Assembly (NCBI GenBank): GCA_027064525.1
Contig: JAMOPJ010000032.1
Span: 1-64,000 of the forward strand
Direction of reading: 5' to 3'
Origin: Archaeoglobaceae archaeon
GTDB lineage: Archaea; Halobacteriota; Archaeoglobi; Archaeoglobales; Archaeoglobaceae
Length of the DNA stretch: 64,000 nt
Position numbers and translations under genes: made by a program. Of this stretch, positions 18,082 to 27,294 are shown piece by piece. Position 1 is the first letter of the stretch; every line of letters begins with the position of its first letter. The notes under the pieces are model-generated. The model was not told where the DNA came from. It saw only the letters and a program-made list of their open reading frames with translations, and did not search any database.

Positions 18082-18167
18082 ACTATTATTATGATCATAG
18101 CAGTAGTTTAATCTTTCGCCAAAAATTTTTCATAATTATTATTTACGCTTTGCACAAACGCTACGAT

Positions 18168-18947
18168 ATGATCAGAGTTGCAGTTGCCGGTGCTGCGGGA
18201 AGGATGGGAAGGCTGATAGTGCAGAATGTCGTGCAGGATGAAGAGCTCGAGCTCGCTCAAGCTTTCGATGTGAGGGAGATCGGCAAGGACGCTGGGGAGA
18301 TAGCGGGAGTTGGAAGGATTGGTGTTCCTATCACGGATGCGAAGGAAATGGAGAAAGTGCTCGATGCTGATGTTCTTGTGGACTTCACGACAGCTGAGGC
18401 AGCGGTGGAGAACATCAGAATAGCTTCACAGAAGGGTGTAAAGTTGGTTGTAGGAACCACAGGATTCACGGAGGAACATTGGAAGAAGATCGAAGAGTAT
18501 TGCAAGAACGTTCCAGCCGTTATTTCTCCGAACTTCAGCGTTGGAGTGAACATATTCTGGAAGCTTGTAGAATTCGCCGTTCAATTCCTAAAGGACTACG
18601 ACATCGAGATCCTTGAGATGCACCATCGATTCAAGAAGGATGCACCCAGCGGAACTGCATTGAAGGCGGCTGAGATAATAAAGAAGTATTTGGGTGATAA
18701 GAAGCTCGTATTTGGCAGAGAAGGAGTGTGTCCGAGGGGAGACGAAATAGGAGTTTTCGCAATCCGTGGCGGAGATATCGTCGGTGAACACACCGTATTT
18801 TTCATTGGGATGGGCGAGAGAATAGAAATCACGCATAGGGCTTTAAGTAGGCAGGCTTTTGCGAGTGGTGCCATCAAGGCCGTGAAGTGGATAGCCAAGG
18901 TGGATAAGCCGGGTATATACGGAATGAATGATGTGTTGGGCTTGTGA
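18168..18947 (+). CDS. dapB: 4-hydroxy-tetrahydrodipicolinate reductase
   Basis: This enzyme of lysine (diaminopimelate) synthesis has the dinucleotide loop VAGAAGRMGR at the N-terminus, the DFTTAEA motif, GTTGF and the catalytic EMHHRFKKDAPSGTA segment. The start is the ATG at 18168 (259 residues). An open frame extends upstream to 18075, but those residues are AT-rich and unrelated to the family. dapA lies at 23703 on the other strand. Confidence 0.95.
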   Translation: MIRVAVAGAAGRMGRLIVQNVVQDEELELAQAFDVREIGKDAGEIAGVGRIGVPITDAKEMEKVLDADVLVDFTTAEAAVENIRIASQKGVKLVVGTTGFTEEHWKKIEEYCKNVPAVISPNFSVGVNIFWKLVEFAVQFLKDYDIEILEMHHRFKKDAPSGTALKAAEIIKKYLGDKKLVFGREGVCPRGDEIGVFAIRGGDIVGEHTVFFIGMGERIEITHRALSRQAFASGAIKAVKWIAKVDKPGIYGMNDVLGL

Positions 18948-18969
18948 TCGGGCATAGCCATCCCATCAA

Positions 18970-18992
18970 TTTTATTTATTTTTTTATTTTTC
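18970..18992 (+). terminator. T-rich terminator after dapB
   Basis: A run of 19 T in 23 bases starts 22 bases after the dapB stop. Archaeal transcription ends at such T tracts without needing a hairpin. Confidence 0.55.
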
Positions 18993-19084
18993 TATAATAT
19001 TGATCCGACTAAACGACCCCTATTGCCACCAGACCCCACCGATCATTCGTTCAAGTTGCCTCAAGTTGGGGATAGCTTGGGATA

Positions 19085-19126
19085 AAAATTTATATACTCC
19101 TTGTGCAAAAAGATAGGTTGGAGGTG
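19085..19126 (+). promoter_or_regulatory. Histone promoter and ribosome site
   Basis: A strong TATA box (aatttatatact, about 19087-19098) is followed by the ribosome site GGAGGTG at 19120-19126, seven bases before the histone ATG. Upstream, CAAGTTG is repeated twice with a short spacer (19050-19070). Confidence 0.65.
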
Positions 19127-19132
19127 GAGTAT

Positions 19133-19339
19133 ATGTCTGAGTTGCCACTTGCCCCTATCGACAGATTGATTAGAAAGGCTGGAGCCGAGAGAGTTAGTGC
19201 CGAAGCCGTAGAAAAGATGGCAGAGATCCTTGAGGAGAAGGCGTTGGAAATTGCGAAGAAGGCTGTTGAAATTGCCAAGCACGCTGGCAGAAAGACTGTA
19301 AAGGTTGAGGACATCAAGCTCGCCGCCAAATACGAGTAA
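19133..19339 (+). CDS. Archaeal histone
   Basis: The 68-residue protein is a single histone fold: [20 protein letters not shown] (helix 1), a long central helix with [19 protein letters not shown], and [11 protein letters not shown] (helix 3). This matches the HMf/HPyA family that wraps DNA as dimers and longer polymers. The start is the ATG at 19133, set by the GGAGGTG ribosome site; a longer frame from 19103 adds residues foreign to the family. Its own strong promoter fits high expression. Confidence 0.97.
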   Translation: MSELPLAPIDRLIRKAGAERVSAEAVEKMAEILEEKALEIAKKAVEIAKHAGRKTVKVEDIKLAAKYE

Positions 19340-19346
19340 TTCGCCA

Positions 19347-19387
19347 TTTTATATTTATTTTAAATTATTTTTGATTTTTAAATTTTC
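19347..19387 (+). terminator. T-rich terminator after histone gene
   Basis: The 40 bases after the histone stop are over 60 percent T, with several T runs of four or five, the usual archaeal termination signal. Confidence 0.5.
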
Positions 19388-19467
19388 TTGATCATTTAAT
19401 TCTAATTCACCACTATTGTCGTCGATTTGCTCTGGAATTCTTGGCTAATGTTGCTCTAATAATCGAA

Positions 19468-20388
19468 TCAATCTCTGTATTTAACTTCGATCGACATCAA
19501 GTCCTCAGCAACTATAACGTTCTCGAATACGCTCTTGGCTTCTTCAAGCAGAGGGGTCGCATCCTTCGAGTATCTCGCGCTTATGTGCGTCAAAATTAGC
19601 TGTCTGACTCCAGCTCTCTTCGCTATCTCAGCAGCTTCTCTTGCAGTTGAGTGTTTCGTCTCCTCAGCCCACTCCTGCAGATCTGAGGTGAAAGATGCGT
19701 CGTGGATCAGTATGTCCGCATCTTTCGCGATCTCCACGGTTCTCTCGCAGGGTCTTGTATCCCCTGTGTAAACTATCTTCCTTCCCGGTCTCGGAGGGCC
19801 AACAACCATGTCCGGCGTTATTACTTTTCCGTTGATTTCTATGCTTTCTCCCCTCACAAGCTTTGCGTAGAGAGGGCCCGGCGGGATGCCCAAAGCTTCC
19901 GCTTTAGCCCTGTCAAATTTTCCCGGTCTGTCTCTCTCAATCAGAGCGTAGCCCAAGCTTGGCGTGGTGTGCTCTGTCTTGAAAGCGACTATCCTGAACC
20001 TGCCGAAGTTCACCTCGTCTCCATCGCTGAGCCCTACAACCTCTATTGGAAAGTTGAGATGGTGGTATCCGAACATTCTAAAGAGGGTAGCTAGAAACTT
20101 GGCTTTCTCAATAGGAACATAGAACGTGAGCTTATCTCTTCTTTCATTCAGCGATAACGTTTCGATTAGCCCGAAGACTCCTATGAAGTGATCGGTGTGC
20201 ATGTGTGTTATGAAAACGCTGTTCAGTCCGCTGAAGCCAGTCCTTGCGATCATCATCTGTCTTTGCGTTCCCTCTCCACAGTCGAACAGAATTCTTTCTC
20301 CCCCATATTGGATCAAAATGGCTGAAGGATTTCGATTAACGCTTGGAACCGTGCCAGAAGTTCCCAAGAATGTGATCTTCAGTTGCAT
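19468..20388 (-). CDS. rnz: Ribonuclease Z (tRNA 3' processing)
   Basis: The 306-residue enzyme has the tRNase Z metal motif THMHTDHFIG near residue 61, the PxKxxN-like zone, the GYALIERDRPGKFD segment, GDTRPC and the C-terminal HISARY motif. It cuts the 3' trailer from pre-tRNAs, needed here because the tRNA genes do not encode CCA. Only 34 bases separate its start from the divergent radical SAM gene. Confidence 0.95.
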   Translation of the reverse strand: MQLKITFLGTSGTVPSVNRNPSAILIQYGGERILFDCGEGTQRQMMIARTGFSGLNSVFITHMHTDHFIGVFGLIETLSLNERRDKLTFYVPIEKAKFLATLFRMFGYHHLNFPIEVVGLSDGDEVNFGRFRIVAFKTEHTTPSLGYALIERDRPGKFDRAKAEALGIPPGPLYAKLVRGESIEINGKVITPDMVVGPPRPGRKIVYTGDTRPCERTVEIAKDADILIHDASFTSDLQEWAEETKHSTAREAAEIAKRAGVRQLILTHISARYSKDATPLLEEAKSVFENVIVAEDLMSIEVKYRD

Positions 20389-20395
20389 GTTTTTG

Positions 20396-20417
20396 ATAAA
20401 TCGTTCGCTCCTTAAAC
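20396..20417. promoter_or_regulatory. Two crossed TATA-like elements in a 34-base divergent gap
   Basis: Plus-strand TATA candidate gataaat (20398-20404) lies about 22 bases before the radical SAM ATG at 20423. Minus-strand candidate gtttaag (20412-20418 reversed) lies about 26 bases before the rnz ATG at 20388. Each promoter therefore sits partly in the other's start zone. Confidence 0.4.
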
Positions 20418-20422
20418 TTTTT

Positions 20423-21487
20423 ATGGAACTTGCGATAAACCCGAGTAAAATTATAAGCCCGCTCTGCTATTCGATCTTCCGCCTAGAGCCCTACACAAAC
20501 TGCTCCTTCAACTGCCTCTACTGCTATGCAAGGTGGTATCGAAGTGGCAGAATAAAACCACGTCCGAAATCTTTGGGAATGTTCAAGAAGGTTGCCAAAA
20601 AGCTTGAGATCAGAATACCGTTTCGACTTGCAACGCTTTCGGAACCTTTGCAGGATGTCGAGGAGAAGTTCAAGCTCTCCTTCAAGCTCATGAAAACCGC
20701 CTTGAAGCATGAGGTGCCGATAATCCTCTGCACGAAGTCCGATAGAATCGCGAAAGATCCTTGGAAGAGCACGATCAACGAGATGGCCGATGAAGGTCTT
20801 ATTGTAGTTCAGATGTCGATAAGTTCCTTGGATAGGACTGAACTGGAGCCGAAAGCTCCACATCCAGTTCGAAGGTTAGAAGCTTTGAGCGAGATAGAGG
20901 CTCCCAAGGTTTTACGACTTCAGCCTTTGATTCCAAATTACTCGTTCACAAACGCTGAAGATTTCGTTGAAAGAGTCGCCGACTATGTGGATCAAATTAC
21001 AGTTGAGCCCCTTAGGATCGAAAGATCAGAGTTGGAACTCTACTGCAAGTTCTGGCAGAAATGGAGTCACTACTCCTTTGAGGGCAACCTAATCAAGGTT
21101 GATGCACCGGAGATACTACGAGAGCTCAGGAAAGCCTGTGACAAGTATGGGTTGGATTTTGGATTGTGCAAAGAGGGATACTTCGATCTTGAGACTGCGA
21201 ACTGTTGCGGACTGCACAATATCGATGTTGAACTTAGGCCAACTCTGAGAGAGCTCTATCGTGAATTGATTAAGCTTGGATCGATCAAGATCGATGATGT
21301 GGGCAAGATCTTTGACAAATATCTCTTCGGCGAGAGGCTCCAAAGCCTACCAAGACCAATAAGAAAAGCATTGAAGTATCATGAAAAGGTTCTGCTTAAA
21401 GTTTTGAAGGATAAGAATGTTCTTGAGCGTCTAACTCCACTGCTGAAACTTGAGAATTCAAACATAGTCCTTTCAAAACCGTTATAA
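20423..21487 (+). CDS. Radical SAM protein (SplB-like)
   Basis: The protein (354 residues from the ATG at 20423, MELAINPSKI) has the cluster motif CSFNCLYC that binds the radical-SAM [4Fe-4S], then ATLSEPLQDVE and VQMSISSLD segments typical of the COG1533-type proteins related to spore photoproduct lyase. A long upstream frame from 20195 overlaps rnz and does not look like coding sequence. The substrate is unknown. It is followed closely by the Trm112-like and pyrG genes. Confidence 0.8.
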   Translation: MELAINPSKIISPLCYSIFRLEPYTNCSFNCLYCYARWYRSGRIKPRPKSLGMFKKVAKKLEIRIPFRLATLSEPLQDVEEKFKLSFKLMKTALKHEVPIILCTKSDRIAKDPWKSTINEMADEGLIVVQMSISSLDRTELEPKAPHPVRRLEALSEIEAPKVLRLQPLIPNYSFTNAEDFVERVADYVDQITVEPLRIERSELELYCKFWQKWSHYSFEGNLIKVDAPEILRELRKACDKYGLDFGLCKEGYFDLETANCCGLHNIDVELRPTLRELYRELIKLGSIKIDDVGKIFDKYLFGERLQSLPRPIRKALKYHEKVLLKVLKDKNVLERLTPLLKLENSNIVLSKPL

Positions 21488-21512
21488 AATGAAAGCCTAA
21501 ACGATCAACATT

Positions 21513-21695
21513 ATGAAGAGGGAGCTGTTGGACATTTTAGCTTGTCCAATTTGCAAGGGAGATCTTAGGCTGGAAGTTGAGGAAGAAAATGAGGAGGAGA
21601 TCATTTCTGGTAAGCTCATCTGCACGAAATGTGGGACTGATTACCCGATTGAAGATGGGATTCCGATTATGCTTCGACCCGAATTGAGGAAGTGA
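21513..21695 (+). CDS. Trm112-family zinc protein
   Basis: This 60-residue protein matches the Trm112p-like family: [32 protein letters not shown], with four cysteines for zinc. In archaea and eukaryotes Trm112 is a small activator bound to several methyltransferases that modify tRNA, rRNA or release factor. Its stop overlaps the GTG before pyrG, so the two are probably translated together. Confidence 0.9.
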   Translation: MKRELLDILACPICKGDLRLEVEEENEEEIISGKLICTKCGTDYPIEDGIPIMLRPELRK

Positions 21696-21700
21696 TAATC

Positions 21701-23293
21701 ATGAAATACATTTTTGTTACCGGCGGAGTAATGAGTGGTCTTGGAAAAGGAATCACCGCTGCTTCTATTGGCAGATTGCTTGTAGATATGGGCTACAAGG
21801 TCGTTCCGATAAAAATCGATCCATACATAAACATCGACGCTGGAACGATGAACCCATTCCAGCATGGCGAGGTTTATGTTCTTAAAGACGGAACGGAAGT
21901 AGATTTAGATCTCGGTCATTACGAACGTTTTATTGGGATCGAGCTTACCGGAGAGCACAACATAACGACTGGCAAGATTTACAGAAACGTCATTGAGAAG
22001 GAGAGAAAGGGAGAGTATCTTGGGCAGACTGTTCAGATAATACCGCACGTTACGGATGAAATCAAATCTTGGATTAGAAGAGTTGCAGAAAAGAGCGGTG
22101 CCGACATATGCTTGGTTGAAATAGGAGGAACCGTAGGTGACATAGAGGGGATGCCATTCTTAGAGGCAATAAGACAGATGAAAAATGAGGAGAGGGAAGA
22201 GGACTTCATGCTCGTTCATGTTACTTTAGTTCCGCTCGACAAAGGAGGAGAGCAGAAGACGAAGCCAACCCAGCACAGCGTAAAGGAGCTGAGAAGCATC
22301 GGTTTGCAGCCGGATGTAATCGTCGGAAGGTGTGTCGAGAAACTACGCCCTGAGACGAAGAGGAAAATATCGCTGTTTTGCGATGTTCCGGTTGAAGCCG
22401 TAATAAGCGATGAAGATACCGACGAGATCTACGAAGTTCCGCTGAAGTTTAGGGAGGAGGGGCTTGACGAATACCTGCTTAAGAGACTGAAGCTTGAAAA
22501 GAAAGAGGAGAGGACAGAGTGGACAGAAATCGTCCGAAAGCTCAGGGAATTGAAGGAGGAAGTGACGATTGCCGTAGTTGGGAAATACACTCATGTCAGA
22601 GACTCATACATAAGCATCAGAGAGGCTCTGAAGCACGGTGGAATTGAAGCTGGCTGCAAAGTTAACATTCTCTGGATTGAGAGTGAGGAGCTTGAGAAGC
22701 ATGACGAGATCGAGATCGATGCAGATGGAATATTGGTTCCGGGTGGTTTCGGAAAGAGAGGTGCTGAAGGTAAGATCAAGGCAATTCAGTATGCGAGAGA
22801 GAATGACATTCCATTTTTAGGTATCTGCTTTGGATTCCAGCTCGCTGTAATCGAGTTCGCGAGGCACGTAATAGGCTGGGAGGATGCCAACAGTAGCGAA
22901 TTAGCTGAGACCGAGCATCCGGTAATCGATTTACTGCCAGAACAAAAGGAGATCGATGCGTTGGGTGGAACGATGAGACTCGGAGAGATAGAGGTAACCG
23001 TAGTCCCGGGCACGATGGCTCACAAGCTATATGGAAAAGAAAAGATCTACGAGAGGCACAGACATCGTTACGAGGTGAATCCAGAGTATAGAGATGATTT
23101 GGAAAGACATGGACTTGTAATATCCGGTTACTCTGACAACGGCAGAAGGGTTGAAATAATTGAATATCCAAAGAACAAGTTTTACTTGGGAACGCAGTTC
23201 CATCCAGAGTTCAAATCCCGCCCCTACGCTCCTTCCCCGCCGTTTGTGGGCTTTGTCAAAGCGGTTCTGGAGTTCAAACAACAAAGGTTATAA
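21701..23293 (+). CDS. pyrG: CTP synthase
   Basis: The 530-residue enzyme makes CTP from UTP, ATP and glutamine. The synthetase domain starts [20 protein letters not shown] and includes [14 protein letters not shown]. The glutaminase domain has [13 protein letters not shown] and the catalytic-cysteine motif LGICFGFQ, with the HPEF histidine near the C-terminus. The start is the ATG at 21701; a GTG at 21692 is in frame but adds three residues without family support. Confidence 0.97.
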   Translation: MKYIFVTGGVMSGLGKGITAASIGRLLVDMGYKVVPIKIDPYINIDAGTMNPFQHGEVYVLKDGTEVDLDLGHYERFIGIELTGEHNITTGKIYRNVIEKERKGEYLGQTVQIIPHVTDEIKSWIRRVAEKSGADICLVEIGGTVGDIEGMPFLEAIRQMKNEEREEDFMLVHVTLVPLDKGGEQKTKPTQHSVKELRSIGLQPDVIVGRCVEKLRPETKRKISLFCDVPVEAVISDEDTDEIYEVPLKFREEGLDEYLLKRLKLEKKEERTEWTEIVRKLRELKEEVTIAVVGKYTHVRDSYISIREALKHGGIEAGCKVNILWIESEELEKHDEIEIDADGILVPGGFGKRGAEGKIKAIQYARENDIPFLGICFGFQLAVIEFARHVIGWEDANSSELAETEHPVIDLLPEQKEIDALGGTMRLGEIEVTVVPGTMAHKLYGKEKIYERHRHRYEVNPEYRDDLERHGLVISGYSDNGRRVEIIEYPKNKFYLGTQFHPEFKSRPYAPSPPFVGFVKAVLEFKQQRL

Positions 23294-23316
23294 ATGAACG
23301 TCGGGGAGTTTTAAGA

Positions 23317-23706
23317 ATGATGTATAGGAATACTTATCTGGATAAAATCGGGGAGTTGCTGCAGAAGGCCATGGAGGTCGCGAACGACATCGAGAGTGCC
23401 GTCAGGGAGCTCATGGATGAGGAGAAGATAAAGGAGATGTTCAGGAACGATGTCGAATTTATAATGGATAAGTTCTACGGTGGAGATATCACTGATAAGG
23501 AAGCTCTGAACAACCTAAGCATGCTAAAGATCTACGCAATCTCACAGCTCAACACCCACTTCAAACGAATCGTTGAAGTTTTAGATGATTTAGAGAGAAA
23601 GATTAGAAATCTAAAGGATGAAGCGTCGAAGCAGGAAGTGATGGCCGATATCGTTGAAGACATCGTGAATACCATCAAGAAGGCTGAGATGGAGATAAAA
23701 TATTAG
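23317..23706 (+). CDS. Hypothetical helical protein
   Basis: An acidic, mostly helical 129-residue protein with likely coiled coil at residues 85-129 (RIVEVLDDLERKIRNLKDEASKQ). I do not recognise the family. It begins 23 bases after pyrG, after a GGGGAG ribosome site, so it may be the last gene of that operon. It ends in a four-base overlap with convergent dapA. Confidence 0.65.
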   Translation: MMYRNTYLDKIGELLQKAMEVANDIESAVRELMDEEKIKEMFRNDVEFIMDKFYGGDITDKEALNNLSMLKIYAISQLNTHFKRIVEVLDDLERKIRNLKDEASKQEVMADIVEDIVNTIKKAEMEIKY

Positions 23707-24572
23707 AGCAATTCTAAGCTTCTTAGAATCTCTTCTACCTTTTTGGTTTTTTCTTCATCCAGTTCGACGAGCGGTAGTCTCGGCTTGCCCGCTGGAAGTC
23801 CCATCAGCTCAAGTGCCTTCTTCACAGGAATCGGATTCGTGTCGATGAACAGAACGCTAAAGAGCGGTATGAGCCTGTAATGCATCTCTCTCGCCTTCTC
23901 TATATCCCCCTCCTTAAACGCAAGGAACATCTCCTTCATTAGGTGTGGAGCAACGTTCGCAGCTACGCTGATCACACCCTTACCACCGAGCATTAGAATC
24001 GGCAAAGTTAGGAAGTCGTCTCCAGAGAGTAGAACGAAGTTGTCCGGGGTTCTCTTTATGATCTCGCAGACCTGCTTCAGATTTCCACTTGCCTCCTTAA
24101 TGCCGATTATGTTGTCAAAATCGTTTGCGAGTCTCTCCACAACATCTGGCGTTATGTTGCAAGCAGTTCTGCTCGGAACGTTGTAGATTATTATCGGGAT
24201 CGATATCTCTTCGGCTATCTTCTTGTAGTGCTGGTAGAGTCCTTCCTTGTTCGGCTTGTTGTAGTATGGCGTTATGAACATCGCAGCATCCGCACCAGCC
24301 TTCTCCACCTCCTTGCCTAAGAATACAGCTTCTCTCGTCGAATTGGAGCCAGCCCCAGCGATAACAGGAACATTTGCAACTTCGCACACGTATTTGACCA
24401 CTTCTATGTGCTCCTGATAGCTCAGCGTGGCTGATTCACCTGTCGTTCCTGCTGGAACCACAGCATCGACGTGCTTCTCAACGTAGTCCAAGAGCTTCGA
24501 TATGCCTTCGTAGTCAACTTCGAAGTTCTCCTTGAAGGGCGTTACGAGGGCGGGAATTACACCTTCAAACAT
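23703..24572 (-). CDS. dapA: 4-hydroxy-tetrahydrodipicolinate synthase
   Basis: The 289-residue enzyme condenses pyruvate and aspartate semialdehyde in lysine synthesis. It has the [10 protein letters not shown] motif, the [15 protein letters not shown] segment, YNVPSRT with the catalytic tyrosine, and the Schiff-base lysine in GIKEASGN. It overlaps the S17e gene by eight bases and is downstream of it, an unusual pairing of a ribosomal protein with a biosynthetic gene. Confidence 0.95.
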   Translation of the reverse strand: MFEGVIPALVTPFKENFEVDYEGISKLLDYVEKHVDAVVPAGTTGESATLSYQEHIEVVKYVCEVANVPVIAGAGSNSTREAVFLGKEVEKAGADAAMFITPYYNKPNKEGLYQHYKKIAEEISIPIIIYNVPSRTACNITPDVVERLANDFDNIIGIKEASGNLKQVCEIIKRTPDNFVLLSGDDFLTLPILMLGGKGVISVAANVAPHLMKEMFLAFKEGDIEKAREMHYRLIPLFSVLFIDTNPIPVKKALELMGLPAGKPRLPLVELDEEKTKKVEEILRSLELL

Positions 24573-24762
24573 TTACCCACCCTCTGTTGACCTTTCTTGT
24601 TATATAGCCAGCTACCCTGTTCCTAACCCTCTTGCTCTTTATGTTCGTAAGCTCTTGGACGAGCTTCTTATTTACGTCGAAATCACCAGACCATATGTCT
24701 GGATATTTCCTGAGCAATTCCATCGCTATGTTTTTAATATAAGCTGGCTTAACCGTCCCCAT
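24565..24762 (-). CDS. rps17e: Ribosomal protein S17e
   Basis: The 65-residue protein matches archaeal/eukaryotic S17e: [24 protein letters not shown], then the conserved [18 protein letters not shown]. It binds the 30S subunit. A GGGAGGTGATC ribosome site precedes the ATG, and a TATA-like ctatttaag at 24791-24800 lies upstream. It is transcribed ahead of dapA. Confidence 0.95.
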   Translation of the reverse strand: MGTVKPAYIKNIAMELLRKYPDIWSGDFDVNKKLVQELTNIKSKRVRNRVAGYITRKVNRGWVNV

Positions 24763-24849
24763 TCGATCACCTCCCCTTCGACTTGGATAATCTTCTATTT
24801 AAGTTTTCCCGACCGAAATAAATTTTACAGTTTTGATCTCTGGTGTTTT

Positions 24850-25296
24850 ATGCCAGCTAAGATGGTGGATATCTCAGCAAAGAACGACGTTATAAGGGTT
24901 GCGGTGGCTGAGGGCTTTATAAAGCTGAGAAAGGAGACAGTTAAAGCGATAAAAGAAGGCAAGACTCCAAAAGGAGACGTTCTTAATACAGCGAGCATAG
25001 CAGCCATATTAGCTGTTAAAAAAACTCCTGAGCTTATCCCAATGTGCCATCCCATTCCGATAACTTCTGTAACCATCGATTTTGACGTTTGCGATGATGG
25101 TGTTAAGGCAGTATGCAAAGTCAAGTCTGTTGGTAAAACCGGTGTGGAGATGGAAGCTCTAACGGGTGTTAGCGTCGCATTGCTTACGATTTGGGACATG
25201 GTCAAATCTCTGGAAAAAGACGAGAGCGGAAACTACCCTAATACAGCTATAGAGTGGATAAGGGTCGTTGAAAAGAGGAAGGAATCAATAAATTAG
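24850..25296 (+). CDS. moaC: Cyclic pyranopterin monophosphate synthase MoaC
   Basis: MoaC makes cyclic pyranopterin monophosphate, the first stable molybdopterin precursor. The 148-residue protein has MVDISAK, the active-site motif [10 protein letters not shown] and the [25 protein letters not shown] segment. The ATG at 24850 is chosen; the open frame extends upstream over the S17e promoter, but that stretch is not coding. A TATA candidate (ccgaaataaat, 24814-24824) lies about 28 bases upstream. The cofactor is needed by the AOR-type enzyme at 15944. Confidence 0.95.
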   Translation: MPAKMVDISAKNDVIRVAVAEGFIKLRKETVKAIKEGKTPKGDVLNTASIAAILAVKKTPELIPMCHPIPITSVTIDFDVCDDGVKAVCKVKSVGKTGVEMEALTGVSVALLTIWDMVKSLEKDESGNYPNTAIEWIRVVEKRKESIN

Positions 25297-25312
25297 CTTT
25301 TAACGATTTCAT

Positions 25313-25518
25313 TCATTTTTTACGCAACCTTTCTATCTCTTCCACGATTTTGTCAACGTCATCATATTTTTTGAGCAATTTCTTTCTTTGGTGTAATCAC
25401 CCTCACCCAAGTCAAATTGACGTAGGAACATAGCCATGCCTACAGCTCCCAACTTGTCTCTAAGAGCTTTTAATCCTTCAATCTTCAACTTTTCAGGAGA
25501 CATCGTGAGTATATCCAA
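25313..25518 (-). pseudogene. Frameshifted antitoxin-like gene of a PIN pair
   Basis: The uninterrupted frame (25333-25518) starts MDILTMSPEKLKIEGLKALR and runs to GDYTKER, then turns into unlikely residues. Reading one base over after GDYTKER continues LLKKYDDVDKIVEEIERLRKK to a stop at 25313. The combined product is like a family of small archaeal and bacterial proteins encoded before PIN toxins. One base (an A in the AGAAATTG stretch near 25382) seems to be missing. It sits one base downstream of the PIN gene, which is also frameshifted. Confidence 0.6.
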
Positions 25519-25970
25519 TTACATCACCTCCAGTAACCAAATACAGGGTTCATTTTTCACTTTAACCTTTAAAACTCTTTTTGATCCAAATTTAATTATG
25601 TCATCGTCTGTAGTCAATAGAACGTCAGCTTTGCCAGCTTCTGCACAAGCTATGTGTAATGCGTCAGGTGCTTTAAATCCAAAACTTTGAAGTTCTTTTG
25701 CCCTTAAACGTATTCCTTCATCAACTTTGATCTTATTTTTGCATACTGCATATAAACTTCCGACTTTAAATCTTTTTATTGGATCGGAGATCTTCGATAT
25801 TTTAAAGTCGATTGCCTCACTACCAATTAAAACCCAGATACCTTTCTGGCAATTGTTTAGGATCAGTAAAACCGCTTCAGCTTCAAGTCTTATTCTCTCC
25901 TGCTTTTGATCGTCAAATGGTCGAAGTAACAGCAAACGTCGAGATATATTCTGTATTTCTTCGTTGGCAT
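25519..25970 (-). pseudogene. Frameshifted PIN-domain nuclease (VapC-like)
   Basis: Frame one from the ATG at 25970 reads MPTKKYRIYLDVCCY, the opening of a PIN domain with its first acidic residue. Frame two, from about 25925, reads RPFDDQKQERIRLEAEAVLLIL and continues to KAPDALHIACAEAGKADVLLTTDDDI, with the later PIN acids. Joined they give a full PIN protein of the type whose N-terminus reads LDVCCLxRPFDDQ. A single base is missing near 25921-25927. Without that repair the largest frame lacks the first catalytic aspartate and is probably inactive. Confidence 0.6.
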
Positions 25971-26064
25971 CACAGTAATTGGCAGTCTTGTAATTTAATA
26001 ATTTTTAAATTAGTTTTTGAAGAGAAAAGAAAATTGAAGGAGTTATTTGAAAAAAAAGGTATAG

Positions 26065-26505
26065 ATGACGGAAGATGGAAGATACTTGAAGTCAATTGAA
26101 AATTTGTTCACCAAAGAAGCTATTGAAAGAAAATTTGGTATAGAATTAGACGGTGAAATAGAATCATACGCCGACGTTCCGCTAATTATTGGTAAGAAAT
26201 TAGCTGATAAGTATCCAGAACTTAAAAAAGAATTAAAAAACAAAAAAGAAGAGATTATAAGACTTGAGAAAATTGTTAAAGAATTATCAGAAGATGCATC
26301 GAAAACTGAACTCGTTGAAGAGTTAAAGGCAATCTCAGAAAGTTACAGACAATCGATTGAAGAATCAGTTTTTAGAGAATGTTACCGCAAAAAAGAACAT
26401 GGTATAAAGATTGCAAAGAAAATGATAAGCTTAGGACAGAAGCCAAAACCAGTTGAAATAATATTAACTAAAATCTTAAAAGACTTCAAAATTTTAACTA
26501 ATTAA
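26065..26505 (+). CDS. Hypothetical AT-rich helical protein
   Basis: A 146-residue charged protein with a coiled-coil middle (residues 52-95) and a lysine-rich C-terminus. I do not recognise it. The codon just before the ATG is a stop, fixing the start. A TATA-like taatttaataat (25994-26005) lies upstream. A second frame just upstream, ending at 26099 and reading EEKRKLKELFEKKGIDDG, also looks protein-like, so an N-terminal frameshift is possible. Base composition is more A/T-rich than the neighbours, which suggests acquired DNA. Confidence 0.5.
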   Translation: MTEDGRYLKSIENLFTKEAIERKFGIELDGEIESYADVPLIIGKKLADKYPELKKELKNKKEEIIRLEKIVKELSEDASKTELVEELKAISESYRQSIEESVFRECYRKKEHGIKIAKKMISLGQKPKPVEIILTKILKDFKILTN

Positions 26506-26559
26506 TTGAAAATATAATATATTTGTAAGTTATTGGAAGAATCTACAAAAATAGAGTTG

Positions 26560-27246
26560 TTAAAATTGCCTTATATAACCATCTCTAACTACATCCAAGC
26601 TTATCAAACCCTTATGAACAGCGGTAGCTATTAGAGCACCCTTGCAACCGATCTCCTTAAGCTTCATCAAATCCTCGATAGATCCAACACCACCACCGGC
26701 AAAAACTGGATTTTCTGAGAGATCAACCGCCTTTTCGATCGTTTTCAAATCCAAAGAGCAACTACCAACTCTATCAAGCGTGAGAACTATTATGCCAAGC
26801 AAACTGAAGGTGTTTAGGTATTCAATCAAGCTCTTAAATTCGAATCTGCACGGTGAAAGCAATCGATCGTCTTTGATGTCCAAGCTCACAAATACCGGAA
26901 TTTGAACATCTTCAAGTTGAGTCATATCGAACGTTTCTGTTCCCAAAACCGGCGTGAATCTCAAACCATTAAGCTCTTCGGAATTCTTGAATCCGCAGTC
27001 AGCGATCAGATGCTCGACTTTCCTTGCAAGCATCTCAATCGTTCCCATATTGTTGCCCTTACCCATGATTCTGTCTAGATCTGCAACATAGAGAAACCTC
27101 GGCTTCACGACTTCAACAACGCTAATTGGATCATCGACATCGACAACTCTGCTAAATCGGCTAATGGGATAGTAGTTCTTCCTCTTACCCCCAAAAGCCC
27201 GAACAACTTCACCGTTCAGTATGTCGATGACGAAGTAAATCTGCAT
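26560..27246 (-). CDS. HisA-like (ProFAR isomerase-related) protein
   Basis: The 228-residue TIM-barrel protein resembles HisA/HisF but is shorter and lacks several substrate residues. Visible marks are FVIDILNGEVVRAFGG, LYVADLDRIMG, FVSLDIKDD and the phosphate loop AGGGVGSIEDL. It fits the archaeal HisA-related group (COG1411), suspected to act in the synthesis of C1 carriers such as methanopterin. Its own reaction is not established. It is divergent from argC with one TATA element between them. Confidence 0.75.
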   Translation of the reverse strand: MQIYFVIDILNGEVVRAFGGKRKNYYPISRFSRVVDVDDPISVVEVVKPRFLYVADLDRIMGKGNNMGTIEMLARKVEHLIADCGFKNSEELNGLRFTPVLGTETFDMTQLEDVQIPVFVSLDIKDDRLLSPCRFEFKSLIEYLNTFSLLGIIVLTLDRVGSCSLDLKTIEKAVDLSENPVFAGGGVGSIEDLMKLKEIGCKGALIATAVHKGLISLDVVRDGYIRQF

Positions 27247-27266
27247 ATCAAAAGCTATTGGAACGG

Positions 27267-27272
27267 TTTTAT
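27267..27272. promoter_or_regulatory. Single central TATA element for the HisA-like gene and argC
   Basis: The start codons at 27246 (minus) and 27295 (plus) are 49 bases apart. The only TATA-like stretch, ttttata at 27266-27272, lies about 25 bases from each. Both mRNAs would be leaderless if it works both ways. Confidence 0.5.
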
Positions 27273-27294
27273 AGTGGTTGTCAGATGTTGTGAT

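Noticed and set aside
20195-20422. N-terminal extension of the radical SAM frame.
   Set aside because: It overlaps the rnz coding sequence on the other strand and has no family-like residues.
25812-26099. Plus-strand frame of 95 codons ending EEKRKLKELFEKKGIDDG...
   Set aside because: Most of it lies antisense to the PIN gene; only the last part looks coding and may be chance in an A-rich region.
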